Shown here in pieces: positions 1 to 7,532 of a stretch of DNA of 11,089 nucleotides. Every line of letters begins with the position of its first letter. Position 1 is the first letter of the stretch. A program made the translations under genes and the position numbers. The notes under the pieces are model-generated. The model was not told where the DNA came from. It did not search any database and saw only the letters and a list, made by a program, of their open reading frames with translations. This stretch comes from Candidatus Bathyarchaeota archaeon (lineage in GTDB: Archaea; Asgardarchaeota; Lokiarchaeia; Sigyniarchaeales; Sigyniarchaeaceae), in NCBI GenBank assembly GCA_014729935.1, contig WJJB01000199.1:1-11089 (forward strand), read 5' to 3'.

Positions 1-2
1 CT

Positions 3-3000
3 GCAGGATACGATTGGTGCTCGGGGAACGGTTCAATCCTGAATCCATACCGGCTGGAAAATATCATCATTAATGCCAGCACGAGTCCAATTGAGGCAGG
101 CTTGATCATCGAGAATACCGGAACGGATTATTTCATCATCAGGAATTGCACCGTTCATGGTTTAAATGGAACCTTGGGTGTATCATTGGGTGCATTTACC
201 ATCAGGGACGCCGGGAATGCATTGATCGCAAATTGCAGTGCTAATGATAATGAAAACTGCACGGCATTGTACTTGATCAATGCATCATCGACCTTGATCA
301 CCAATTGTACCTTTGAACAACACATGGGCGGCATCTTTTTTGAAGATGCAAGTGGGTTATCAATCGAGGAAAACCATATTTCCAATCCGGATTATGTTGG
401 TATCGGGGGCACGGCATCGTCGGTCATTGGCATCAAGAACAATAACATAACAGGTTCGGGCCAGCATGGCATTCTCGTGGGCGAGCTCTGCAACTTGCTG
501 AATCTCACGGGAAATGCCATTACTGGGTGCATGGTAACAGGGATTCAATGCAACAATACCATCACGAACTTCAACGTGGAGAATAACAGCATCACTAATT
601 GCAATGAATTTGGGGTGCAAGTCGTGGAAAATTGCCAAGATGGTACAATCTCATTCAATCATTTCACCAATATCGGAAACCGTTCAACCATGGTTGATAA
701 TTCTTCCACCAACGTATTCAGGTACTTGAATAATTGTAGCGGTGCCATTGATTCCTTATTCATCGATGACACCATGGCCCACTATACCTGGAGTGCCACC
801 CAAGCAGTCGCGCCATGGATCGCAGGAAACGGTTCGGCAGGTGATCCATACACCATCAGCGGCATGGTATTTGATGGCGAGGGCGAAATTCTTACCGGGT
901 TGACTATCTGGAACACGACCGCCCGCGTGAATGTCTCAGGATGCACGTTTCGTGATTACGATAGTGATGGCTTGATTCCAACAGCTGGCATTTCTTTAAC
1001 CAATGCAACCAATGCAACTGTCACGAGTAATTCCTTTTCCAATTGCGATTTTAGCCTGTACATCGAAAATGTTACCACTTCATTGTTTTCAGGCAATGAA
1101 TTTTCACATTGCTGGTTCACTATCGCCCTGGCGCTGGGAAAGAATGTTACCATCAGTGAAAACGTGATAAATTCGAGCACGTCGGTCGGCATGTTCGTAT
1201 ACAACTCTGAAGGCACAATTATCAGCTTAAACGATGTTGATGGCTGTATCGATTTCGGGTTAAGAACCAATTCCCGGTGCATTATTATGAATAATAATTT
1301 CACCGGGAATGGTGATGGCATCGTGATTACTAATGTGGACAACCAGAACATCACCGGGAACGTGATAGCCAATAATACTGGCTGCGGGATCAATTGCACT
1401 GGCGGTTTTGGTCTTATCGTGAATAATAACACGATCACGGGTAACGGGTTACACGGAATATTGACCCACGGGTATGATGGAAACATTACCGGGAACGCGG
1501 TTAATGGAAACACCAAGTCTGGTATATTCTTGTATACAGGGACGGGAAACCTGGTCCGGAAGAATATCATTGATGAAAATGGTATTAACGGTATCAGGGT
1601 GAGAGATTCCAGTGATGAATTGATCATCGGCAACTGGATCAGGAATAACGGTGAAGTGGGGATCAACATAACTGATGACAGCCACATCTACGAGGGCATC
1701 CATGGAAATATCCTTGAAGGCAATGGCGTGGATGCAATTGCTGCAGATGGGTCATCCGACGTCTATCATAATGGTAATTCGATAAATGGGATCGTCTACG
1801 GGTTCGGCTCGGACGGCTTAACCATCTCGCGGGACACGAATTTCTACAATATCAGCATCGAGGATGCTTCATTCCTAATGCCTCATTGGTGTTCCGGCTC
1901 GGGATCGATTGGCGATCCACTGCGTATTGAGAATATCACCATCGAAGGTGCTTTGGTGATTTTTGACCTGGATGATGGTGCTTCTAGCGATTATCACGTT
2001 TCCATCGAGAATGTCTCCACCACGTCGCAGTTAATCATATTCTCGAGTGATAATGTCACGGTAAACGATTCCTTCATGGCTGGTAATGTAACGTTAACTG
2101 ATTGCGAAAACGTGTCTTTCCACCATTCGAGCGCCTTGAGCGTGTCATGTTCCTGGCAGGTATCGCATGTCTCACTCGTGGCAAATAATTTCATCGAAGG
2201 CATGAACTTGGGATGGGGCACCACCCATTTCACGGTATCGGGCAACAATGTGACCCGGGGTGGAATAACCATGTTGCATCACTTGACTTCAATGCCGTCC
2301 ATCAACGGGACCATCCAAGGTAATATTTTCTCGGGAAACCTGTCCACCTGGGGCGCTCGCATATCCTTCAACTACACGCAAAACCATTCCGTGTCGATAC
2401 GCAATAACACCTTCAAGCATCACGGCAAGGATGGCATCCAGCTGAATCTCGGTAATGGATTCACCCTATTCAATAATACCATCATCAATTGCACGCTAAA
2501 CGGCATCCTGGTGAACGGATCTAGTCACGTGTGCATGGATGATAATGAGATACATGAATGTGCAATGGCTGGCATGGTGGTCAGCAATTCCTTTAACATG
2601 AGCCTGGGATCAAATGTCATCTCATCCTGTGCAGGGAACGGGATCATCTTGGATGGCGCCCTCAATACCACGATCGAAGGAAATGAATTGGTAGCTAACG
2701 GGGGTTCGGGAATCGCCCTAGTGAATGGCACGGATTTTGGAACCGTGCAGTATAACCACCTCGAGTTAAATGATGTTGGCATTTACCTTTCGGGGGGCAG
2801 TGATAATAATACTATTTTCAATAACACAGTGATTGATAGCATCCAGCATGGTATCGTGATCATGAATATTTCCGTGGATTGCTCGGATAACCTCGTGTTC
2901 TTCAATGAATTTATCACTCCGGCAGGAACTAACGCGTTTAATAATGCAAGTTCCAACGCGTGGGACAACGGGAGCTTGGGTAATTACTGGGGGGATTACT

Positions 3001-3767
3001 TGATTCACTATCCCAATGCAACTCGGTTCGGCTTGACTTGGACAACTCCATACGAGATTACCCTTGGTGCACAAGACAACCATCCGTATTGTGGTGACTT
3101 CATACCCCGGGCCGATTTCGTGTCAAATGCCACCACGATCCTTTCCGGCCAGCAGGTTAGTTTCACGTTCACGGGTGATGAGGGAAATTACCCGTCGGTT
3201 TTTGCGTGGGACTTCAACGATACAACGACCGCAAGTTCCATGAATGCCTCCCATGAATTCACATTGGCAGGTATTTTCAATGTATCACTTGCGGTTAGTG
3301 ATCATGATGGTGATATCGCGTTCCAGATGATGGTCATCACGGTGCTTGAACCATCAGGCGATGCCGATGCTGATGGGCTCACCAATCAAGAGGAATTGGA
3401 ACAATTCAGCACCAATCCCTTGGAACATGATACGGATAATGATGGTCTGGGGGATGGCGCTGAAATTAACCAGCATTCAACGGATCCAAACATCCAAGAC
3501 ACGGACGGTGATGGCTTGATCGATGGTGACGAGATCAACGTGCACGGGACGAATCCGATTGATGTTGATACCGATGGCGATGGCGTGGGTGACGGGGATG
3601 AGATTGCAAAAGGAACCAATCCCCTGTTAAATCCAAAGAAGATAGCCTTGATAATCACCATCGTCAGTTCGATTATGGTAGCTGGCGTGCTCGTGGTTAT
3701 CGTGCTCCACAAGAAGGATGTCATCAACTTGAAAAGGCGATCCGGGAGGAAATTCACCAACGATTAA
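3..3767 (+). CDS. Giant surface protein, NosD-type β-helix + PKD + TSP3 repeats + C-terminal anchor (5' partial)
   Basis: The frame is open from the left edge, so the N-terminus and signal peptide are missing; a TTG at 102 is not a credible start because the preceding residues continue the fold. About 1254 residues are visible. Most are short right-handed parallel β-helix rungs of the N-x-I/F-x-x-N type. Three modules open with a W-x-(S/A)-G-x-G-S-x-x-x-(N/D)-P signature, with the Trp codon at 15, 816 and 1887. The β-helix ends in a NosD-like G-N-Y-W-x-D-Y block near 2980-3003. A PKD-like domain follows (about 3106-3350), with FAWDFND as its core strand. Four D-x-D-x-D-G calcium-binding thrombospondin type 3 repeats come next (about 3358-3630), then one membrane helix (about 3646-3705) and a basic tail (KRRSGRK). 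N-x-S/T sequons are abundant, as in a glycosylated S-layer or adhesin-type protein. I infer an extracellular, membrane-anchored role in adhesion or glycan binding. β-helix lyase activity is possible but no catalytic site is evident. Confidence 0.9.
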   Translation, partial: AGYDWCSGNGSILNPYRLENIIINASTSPIEAGLIIENTGTDYFIIRNCTVHGLNGTLGVSLGAFTIRDAGNALIANCSANDNENCTALYLINASSTLITNCTFEQHMGGIFFEDASGLSIEENHISNPDYVGIGGTASSVIGIKNNNITGSGQHGILVGELCNLLNLTGNAITGCMVTGIQCNNTITNFNVENNSITNCNEFGVQVVENCQDGTISFNHFTNIGNRSTMVDNSSTNVFRYLNNCSGAIDSLFIDDTMAHYTWSATQAVAPWIAGNGSAGDPYTISGMVFDGEGEILTGLTIWNTTARVNVSGCTFRDYDSDGLIPTAGISLTNATNATVTSNSFSNCDFSLYIENVTTSLFSGNEFSHCWFTIALALGKNVTISENVINSSTSVGMFVYNSEGTIISLNDVDGCIDFGLRTNSRCIIMNNNFTGNGDGIVITNVDNQNITGNVIANNTGCGINCTGGFGLIVNNNTITGNGLHGILTHGYDGNITGNAVNGNTKSGIFLYTGTGNLVRKNIIDENGINGIRVRDSSDELIIGNWIRNNGEVGINITDDSHIYEGIHGNILEGNGVDAIAADGSSDVYHNGNSINGIVYGFGSDGLTISRDTNFYNISIEDASFLMPHWCSGSGSIGDPLRIENITIEGALVIFDLDDGASSDYHVSIENVSTTSQLIIFSSDNVTVNDSFMAGNVTLTDCENVSFHHSSALSVSCSWQVSHVSLVANNFIEGMNLGWGTTHFTVSGNNVTRGGITMLHHLTSMPSINGTIQGNIFSGNLSTWGARISFNYTQNHSVSIRNNTFKHHGKDGIQLNLGNGFTLFNNTIINCTLNGILVNGSSHVCMDDNEIHECAMAGMVVSNSFNMSLGSNVISSCAGNGIILDGALNTTIEGNELVANGGSGIALVNGTDFGTVQYNHLELNDVGIYLSGGSDNNTIFNNTVIDSIQHGIVIMNISVDCSDNLVFFNEFITPAGTNAFNNASSNAWDNGSLGNYWGDYLIHYPNATRFGLTWTTPYEITLGAQDNHPYCGDFIPRADFVSNATTILSGQQVSFTFTGDEGNYPSVFAWDFNDTTTASSMNASHEFTLAGIFNVSLAVSDHDGDIAFQMMVITVLEPSGDADADGLTNQEELEQFSTNPLEHDTDNDGLGDGAEINQHSTDPNIQDTDGDGLIDGDEINVHGTNPIDVDTDGDGVGDGDEIAKGTNPLLNPKKIALIITIVSSIMVAGVLVVIVLHKKDVINLKRRSGRKFTND

Positions 3768-3789
3768 CTCGCGCAATCGCTAAAATCCC

Positions 3790-3796
3790 TTTTTTT
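3790..3796 (+). terminator. T7 run, likely archaeal terminator of the β-helix gene
   Basis: Seven consecutive T lie 23 bp after the stop codon, in a short convergent gap of about 94 bp. Intrinsic termination at T-runs without a required hairpin is normal in archaea. Nothing else was seen in this gap; the opposite strand has only weak T-tracts for the convergent gene. Confidence 0.5.
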
Positions 3797-3861
3797 CCCA
3801 CGTGATTTGGCAAGATGTGGTGCTTTTCCAAACTTGAAGGAAAACAGGGAAGCGAGAAATC

Positions 3862-4941
3862 CTACAGGGATGCGATGAATTCCTGGACCGTTTCCGTGAA
3901 GCCAGGTGCCAAGTCATAAATCGTTTTTTCTCGCTGCATCAAGATTCCTTTCGACACCAGGAATCCAAGGGCTATCTTGATTTCCTCATCATCAACCTTC
4001 AACCTTCCTTTCCGGCGCTTGGTTTGCATGTAAGCCATGATGATCCACAGCTTTCCCTTCATGGGTTTACCTTCACCATCCTTGATGCATTGCTCGATGG
4101 TGTCCAAGATGATTCGCCATTGCTTCTTTTTAATGCTTCCCGGGGACCAGCCATGGGATTTGTGATTCACGTGATCATGCTGGGCAAATCGCTTGTCCCG
4201 GACGATGTACCAGGTCATGTTATCGGTGGAATGCAGGTGATAAGGAAGGTTTCCCTCATCAAGCAAGAGCTCCACGAAATCCTTGAACTTTCCCCTGTGC
4301 CCATATAGCTTCTCATCGAAGGATGGATCGAGCTGCCGCATCATGTTCTTGTGCTGGGCAATATCCATGGCTTCACCATTCTCCTCCCGGATGCCAATTA
4401 CCCTCGATAACAGGTCAATTGCCTTGTGAATGTCGTGCTCGATGATGGGATCATCACCGAAAATTTCCATCGCGAGGAACTCGTCGCAGTTCTTCTGCAA
4501 GAGAGTGCTTGCCAGCTTGCGGGATGAGATGATGATAACATACTTGCTCATTTCCCTCAATTTCAAGATGAGTGGCAGGAAATCACTATCTCCCGATGCA
4601 ATCGCGAACGTATCGATTTCCGGGTACCTGAAGGCGGTATCCAACGCATCGATGGCTAACTTTATATCTGCGCCGTTCTTCCCACCCGCGTGCACGTTTG
4701 TTTGTTCAATCAATGCAACACCATTCTCGATGAGATCCAGTCGATAGTCTGCAAATTGGTTCCAATCACCGTATGCCCTGGTCACGCTTAACTTGCCCCT
4801 CTCCATAAGTTGCTCCATGACGGGAAGCATCTTGAACGATTTCCCAACACCATTGAAGAAATTTTCGAAATCTATGAAAAGTGCGATTCTTTTCTTGCTA
4901 CCCTGATGCGACATCACGATTTGATCATTGACTTTGAGCAT
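3862..4941 (-). CDS. NYN (PIN-like) ribonuclease with LOTUS/OST-HTH and winged-helix C-terminus
   Basis: The protein has 359 residues. Residues 17-160 form a NYN domain of the LabA/MARF1 kind. FIDFENFF supplies the first acidic residue (D24), GADIKLAIDAL the next (D92) and ASGDSDFLPLI the pair D118/D120. These are the metal-binding positions expected of an RNA-cleaving PIN-like nuclease, so the active site looks intact. Residues about 168-248 resemble an OST-HTH/LOTUS module (helices, then a GNLPYHL-type wing). Residues about 270-359 form a second basic, winged-helix-like module. NYN plus LOTUS is a known pairing in MARF1-type RNA regulators; a role in RNA turnover is inferred. The start at 4941 gives the longest frame. 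The ATG at 4914 (residue 10) is also reasonable, because a weak A/T-rich box lies about 28 bp before it and neither start has a clear Shine-Dalgarno sequence. The gene is monocistronic and convergent with the β-helix gene. Confidence 0.88.
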   Translation of the reverse strand: MLKVNDQIVMSHQGSKKRIALFIDFENFFNGVGKSFKMLPVMEQLMERGKLSVTRAYGDWNQFADYRLDLIENGVALIEQTNVHAGGKNGADIKLAIDALDTAFRYPEIDTFAIASGDSDFLPLILKLREMSKYVIIISSRKLASTLLQKNCDEFLAMEIFGDDPIIEHDIHKAIDLLSRVIGIREENGEAMDIAQHKNMMRQLDPSFDEKLYGHRGKFKDFVELLLDEGNLPYHLHSTDNMTWYIVRDKRFAQHDHVNHKSHGWSPGSIKKKQWRIILDTIEQCIKDGEGKPMKGKLWIIMAYMQTKRRKGRLKVDDEEIKIALGFLVSKGILMQREKTIYDLAPGFTETVQEFIASL

Positions 4942-4961
4942 TTATCATTCTTGCGAACGGT

Positions 4962-4986
4962 ATCCCGCCATCTCCCGGGACGGGAT
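4962..4986. promoter_or_regulatory. Nested palindromes just upstream of the NYN nuclease gene
   Basis: ATCCCG (4962-4967) and CGGGAT (4981-4986) form a perfect 6-bp inverted repeat around the 8-bp palindrome TCCCGGGA (4973-4980). A competing pair, CCATC (4968-4972) with GATGG (4984-4988), overlaps it. The site begins 21 bp upstream of the NYN start and could be an operator or a 5'-leader structure. It also lies beyond the C-terminal end of the decayed TnpB, so a remnant right-end hairpin of that element is an alternative. Confidence 0.35.
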
Positions 4987-5051
4987 GGGTTTCATTTTCA
5001 AGGAATCCAGTGGTCTCTCGTGAATTGAATGATGGCCCGCACACGAAATCC

Positions 5052-5060
5052 AAAAAAAAA
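5052..5060 (-). terminator. T9 run on the minus strand downstream of the TnpB remnant
   Basis: Nine A on the plus strand read as nine T in the direction of the decayed TnpB reading frame, just past its recognisable end. This could be an old terminator of the element or simple sequence drift. It also separates the remnant from the NYN gene. Confidence 0.3.
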
Positions 5061-5116
5061 CACTCGGAGCGCCCGGTTCCAAATACCAAGGCTTTCAGGG
5101 ATGGTTGTGGGACTCG

Positions 5117-5368
5117 GATCTCGCATAAGGTGTTGGGATAGCTATCCCGCGCGATGCTGTATCCAAGATTGTTGTAGGTGAACATCCCCCACTTCCTATC
5201 ATCGACAAGTCCACAATGGTTGCATCGCTTGATCATGCCACGGGGGTCGACGAGTTCCACGACCTTGCCGGCAAGTCATACCTGCAGGATGGCTCGCCGC
5301 TGGATACTCGAGAAGAACCAGTGGATATACCTGTCTTCCAACTAATTGCCGAGAAACCGGGTGTTGTG
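5117..5368 (-). pseudogene. tnpB: Decayed C-terminal part of TnpB (IS200/IS605 OrfB): end of RuvC domain and zinc ribbon
   Basis: Read on the minus strand in one frame, the segment keeps the order of a TnpB C-terminus. An NTRFLGN...HWFFSSIQ block corresponds to the usual NHxLA...SWxxF helix. LAGKVVELVDPRG then carries the last RuvC Asp. Next come K-R-C-N-H-C-G, the first half of the zinc ribbon, and a G-Y-S-I-A-R-D motif. The Trp-to-Asp spacing is 24 residues, close to intact TnpB. It is dead: in-frame stops lie at 5276-5278 and 5342-5344, a further stop lies at 5372-5374, and the second CxxC has become YNNL. Sequence up to about 5490 may hold more of the same gene in shifted frames, but I cannot align it. 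No N-terminal half is next to it, because uppP starts at 5650. Confidence 0.75.
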
Positions 5369-5374
5369 GTATTA

Positions 5375-5617
5375 CTCGTAGCATGAAATTGCATGGCATG
5401 CATGTTGTCCCGTGGCTGGTTTCGTGTGCGCCGTTGAGTTGCATTCGACTCACGCTCGTGGCATCCAAGAATTCTTCGATTATTCACCATTTATCATCCA
5501 AGAACGTATCACATAGCACGCGTGATTGCCCGTTATAGGCGTTCCTGGAAGCATTCATGGGAGCATGAAAAGAAACGCATGGACACACCCACCTCTCACG
5601 AACATGACAAGGCAAGG
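5375..5617. other. Gene-free stretch between the TnpB remnant and uppP
   Basis: No credible gene was seen on either strand. Minus-strand open stretches are short, rich in Arg/Ser/His and show no recognisable motif. A patch resembling RNQPRDNMH in one minus frame (about 5398-5424) recalls the NQRxDxxHK helix of TnpB and may be a more decayed part of the neighbouring remnant. Confidence 0.4.
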
Positions 5618-5624
5618 TATAATA
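5618..5624 (+). promoter_or_regulatory. TATA box of uppP (probable leaderless transcript)
   Basis: TATAATA is centred 29 bp before the uppP ATG. Archaeal TATA boxes sit about 25-30 bp before the transcription start, so the transcript would begin at or next to the start codon. This fits the absence of a properly spaced Shine-Dalgarno sequence. The upstream GGCAAGG is only a weak BRE. Confidence 0.55.
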
Positions 5625-5649
5625 GGTTCGGAGTAAATCATCACGTGAG

Positions 5650-6537
5650 ATGGACCTGATTACTGCCTTGATGCTGGGTTTTCTGCAGGGATTACTCGAG
5701 TGGCTTCCCGTGTCCAGCGAGGGGACCACGTTCACCATTCAAGTGTTACTTGGACGGGATCCGGGTGAAGCATTGAACATATCCATTTTCTTGCATCTCG
5801 GAACCGTGCTGGCTGCCATTGCATTCTACAGGAAGGAAGTTTTCCGCATGATTAGCCTCAAGGACAAGGACATGTTGAAGCATCTGTCCATTGCAACTGC
5901 TATCACCCTAGCCATTGGAATCCCGTTGTATTTCCTGTTGAGTGATCTCACGCCAGCCTTCGGGATCGTGTCGGTTGCGGTCGTGGGTGGTGCACTTATC
6001 GTGACTGGTGTCTTGCAATTACTTGCCCACAAGGGCGTGAGGGGAGAAGACCTCGAGCAAGGAGGATCTCAACCTGAAAAAGGGAGCAGGAGAACAGATG
6101 CATCAAGCATGGCCTCGTCAAGTAACAACAATTCTGGAATGATCGATAAGAAGAATGCTCGGCAGGAAATCACCGTCTTGGATGCCGTCATCGGTGGTGC
6201 CGCGCAAGGGTTCAGCATCATCCCCGGCATAAGTAGATCTGGTGTTACAACATCTGCTTTTCTCTTCCGGCGGATCGATAAGGAAATTGCCATCAAGTTC
6301 AGCTTCCTCATGAGCATTCCGGTGATCTTGATCGCCCAAGTGGGACTTGGACTCTTGGATGGTATAGAGTTTTCAGTGGAAGCAGTATCTGGCTTGGCAG
6401 CTGCTTTCCTCACGGGATTTCTCACCATCAAGGCAATGACGGTGCTTGCCAGACGGGTGAATTTCGGGAAATTGGTGATATTTCTTGGAATTCTCGCTTT
6501 AGTACCCCTGCTGTTCCTGCCAATATTACAATCATGA
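5650..6537 (+). CDS. uppP: Polyprenyl (undecaprenyl-type) diphosphatase, UppP/BacA family
   Basis: This is an integral membrane phosphatase that recycles the polyprenyl diphosphate lipid carrier to the monophosphate. In archaea the carrier would probably be a dolichyl-type lipid used for N-glycan and surface-polymer assembly. Both family signatures are present. Residues 10-25 read GFLQGLLEWLPVSSEG and satisfy the (E/Q)xxxE motif with Q13 and E17. Residues 192-198 read PGISRSG, with R196. FLHLGTVLA (48-55) matches the middle conserved helix. The His that follows VSSxG in bacterial enzymes is Thr here (T26). At 295 residues it is longer than the usual 265-275, because residues about 128-172 are a polar Ser/Asn/Lys-rich cytoplasmic loop. 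The start follows from the TATA box 29 bp upstream and the family's short N-terminus. The pseudo-GTPase gene starts 49 bp downstream and may be co-transcribed. Confidence 0.93.
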   Translation: MDLITALMLGFLQGLLEWLPVSSEGTTFTIQVLLGRDPGEALNISIFLHLGTVLAAIAFYRKEVFRMISLKDKDMLKHLSIATAITLAIGIPLYFLLSDLTPAFGIVSVAVVGGALIVTGVLQLLAHKGVRGEDLEQGGSQPEKGSRRTDASSMASSSNNNSGMIDKKNARQEITVLDAVIGGAAQGFSIIPGISRSGVTTSAFLFRRIDKEIAIKFSFLMSIPVILIAQVGLGLLDGIEFSVEAVSGLAAAFLTGFLTIKAMTVLARRVNFGKLVIFLGILALVPLLFLPILQS

Positions 6538-6586
6538 TGAGCCTCCAAGCAATGGATCAATCCTACCGTGATATCTCGTGGTTACC

Positions 6587-7141
6587 ATGTCATCAGGACG
6601 AAATCGTATCAAGATCACCATTTTCGGGGCGCGCCACACGGGGCAAGGACCCTTGAGCCGGGCATGGGGACGGACCAGTGCAGACCTGCCAGCGCTCCAA
6701 CCAGCATGCATATATGAGCGCGTGGTTTCAATCGATGGTAAGAAGGCCACGGTAGCCGCATGGGTTCTTTCGCTTCACCCACGATTCGACTACATGAGGA
6801 AAAGCATGTACAGCAAGTCGGATGGGTTCATTTACACGTTCGATGCGCGATCCCAGCCAGAAGCGTCGTTACGCTACTTGGAACCTTTCCTTGATGAGGT
6901 GAAGCTTGTCTTGGAAGATGCCATCCCTTGCCAAGTTCTCGTTGGTTCTGCTATGGACCCGACACTACCACGGCCGCTATATCTCGACGATGCAGTGTCC
7001 AACTTCATGAAAAAGAATGGCAGGATGGATTTCATGGAAATCGATCTCACCAACAAGGACGAATTTTTCAGCATGGTCGATGATATTTTCAAGCATCTAT
7101 TGAAATCCATCACCGGCGCCATGCCATCACTTGGCAGGTGA
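6587..7141 (+). CDS. Ras-like small GTPase homologue with degenerate nucleotide site (pseudo-GTPase)
   Basis: The protein has 184 residues from the ATG at 6587; an in-frame GTG at 6578 would add three. No Shine-Dalgarno sequence was seen for either. The pattern follows a Ras/Rab-like G domain. NRIKITIFGARHTGQG sits where a β1/P-loop GxxxxGK(S/T) would be. WVLSLHPRFDYMR matches the switch II region after β3, DGFIYTFDAR matches β4 (D-G-x-x-x-x-x-D), and VGSAMDPT sits at the NKxD position. EIDLTNKDEFFSMVDDIFKHL covers the G5 loop and last helix. The key residues are missing: the P-loop Lys is Gln and the following Ser/Thr is Gly, the DxxG Asp is absent, and NKxD is SAMD. GTP hydrolysis is therefore unlikely. 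It may bind partners as a scaffold. Small-GTPase expansions are typical of Asgard archaea. It is the second gene of a likely uppP unit. Confidence 0.72.
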   Translation: MSSGRNRIKITIFGARHTGQGPLSRAWGRTSADLPALQPACIYERVVSIDGKKATVAAWVLSLHPRFDYMRKSMYSKSDGFIYTFDARSQPEASLRYLEPFLDEVKLVLEDAIPCQVLVGSAMDPTLPRPLYLDDAVSNFMKKNGRMDFMEIDLTNKDEFFSMVDDIFKHLLKSITGAMPSLGR

Positions 7142-7175
7142 ACGGCCGGGATCAAGGTCGACGTTAATCGTTTAA

Positions 7176-7469
7176 CTACCACGCTCTAGAGGGTGTAGAT
7201 TCTACCTTCATCCATCACCGTGGTCTTGTTGACCCGTCTTTCACGATCTCCAGGAAAGTAACTTCCCGCGGTTCCCGCGGCAGATGTATTGATGATGGTG
7301 ACGTTTCGTTCTTTTCGAAAAATTTTTTTTCCCTCGCCGTCCAATCTTCTAGCCATTGGTTCCATATCCACCACTTGCAGCCAAGCGTCTTGGCGAGCAA
7401 TTCTTCTCACGCCACGGTCGGGTAGATGTGCACCTCCACGGCGTGGTTGACGAGCACTATTCCAGTCAT
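7176..7469 (-). pseudogene. tnpB: Decayed N-terminal part of TnpB (OrfB helix-turn-helix region)
   Basis: Read from the ATG at 7469 on the minus strand in a single frame, the translation follows a TnpB N-terminus. LVNHAVEVHIYPTVA matches the first β-strands ending in Y-P-T. EELLAKTLGCKWWIWNQWLEDW is the L-L-x-x-x-x-G-x-x-R-x-x-(Y/W)-N-x-x-L helix pair, with the usual Arg now Trp. EKKFFEKNETSPSS and VTFLEIVKDG fit the following segment, and WMKVESTP fits the W-L-x-x-V-x-S-x-x-L motif. Stops at 7407-7409 and 7215-7217 kill it. The central and C-terminal parts are absent; the segment stops where the opposing pseudo-GTPase gene ends (7141). It lies about 105 bp inside an IS200/IS605-type left end, as expected for a TnpB-only (IS1341-like) element. 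The longest open minus frame here (7186-7539) is a shadow. Confidence 0.75.
7263..7280 (-). repeat. 9-bp perfect tandem duplication inside the TnpB remnant
   Basis: TTCCCGCGG occurs twice head to tail (7263-7271 and 7272-7280). In the TnpB frame it encodes Pro-Arg-Glu twice, where related proteins are expected to have a single copy before the T-F-L segment. It looks like an in-frame slippage event during decay. Confidence 0.7.
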
Positions 7470-7532
7470 CGAAGCCATCGCTTGAAAAGGGAGGAAGACC
7501 ATCCAATTTCCGTTCGGAGATGCGAAATTCAT

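Noticed and set aside
956..1687. 243-codon open frame on the minus strand inside the β-helix gene
   Set aside because: It is a shadow. The plus frame carries clear β-helix repeats, and the antisense product has no recognisable domain.
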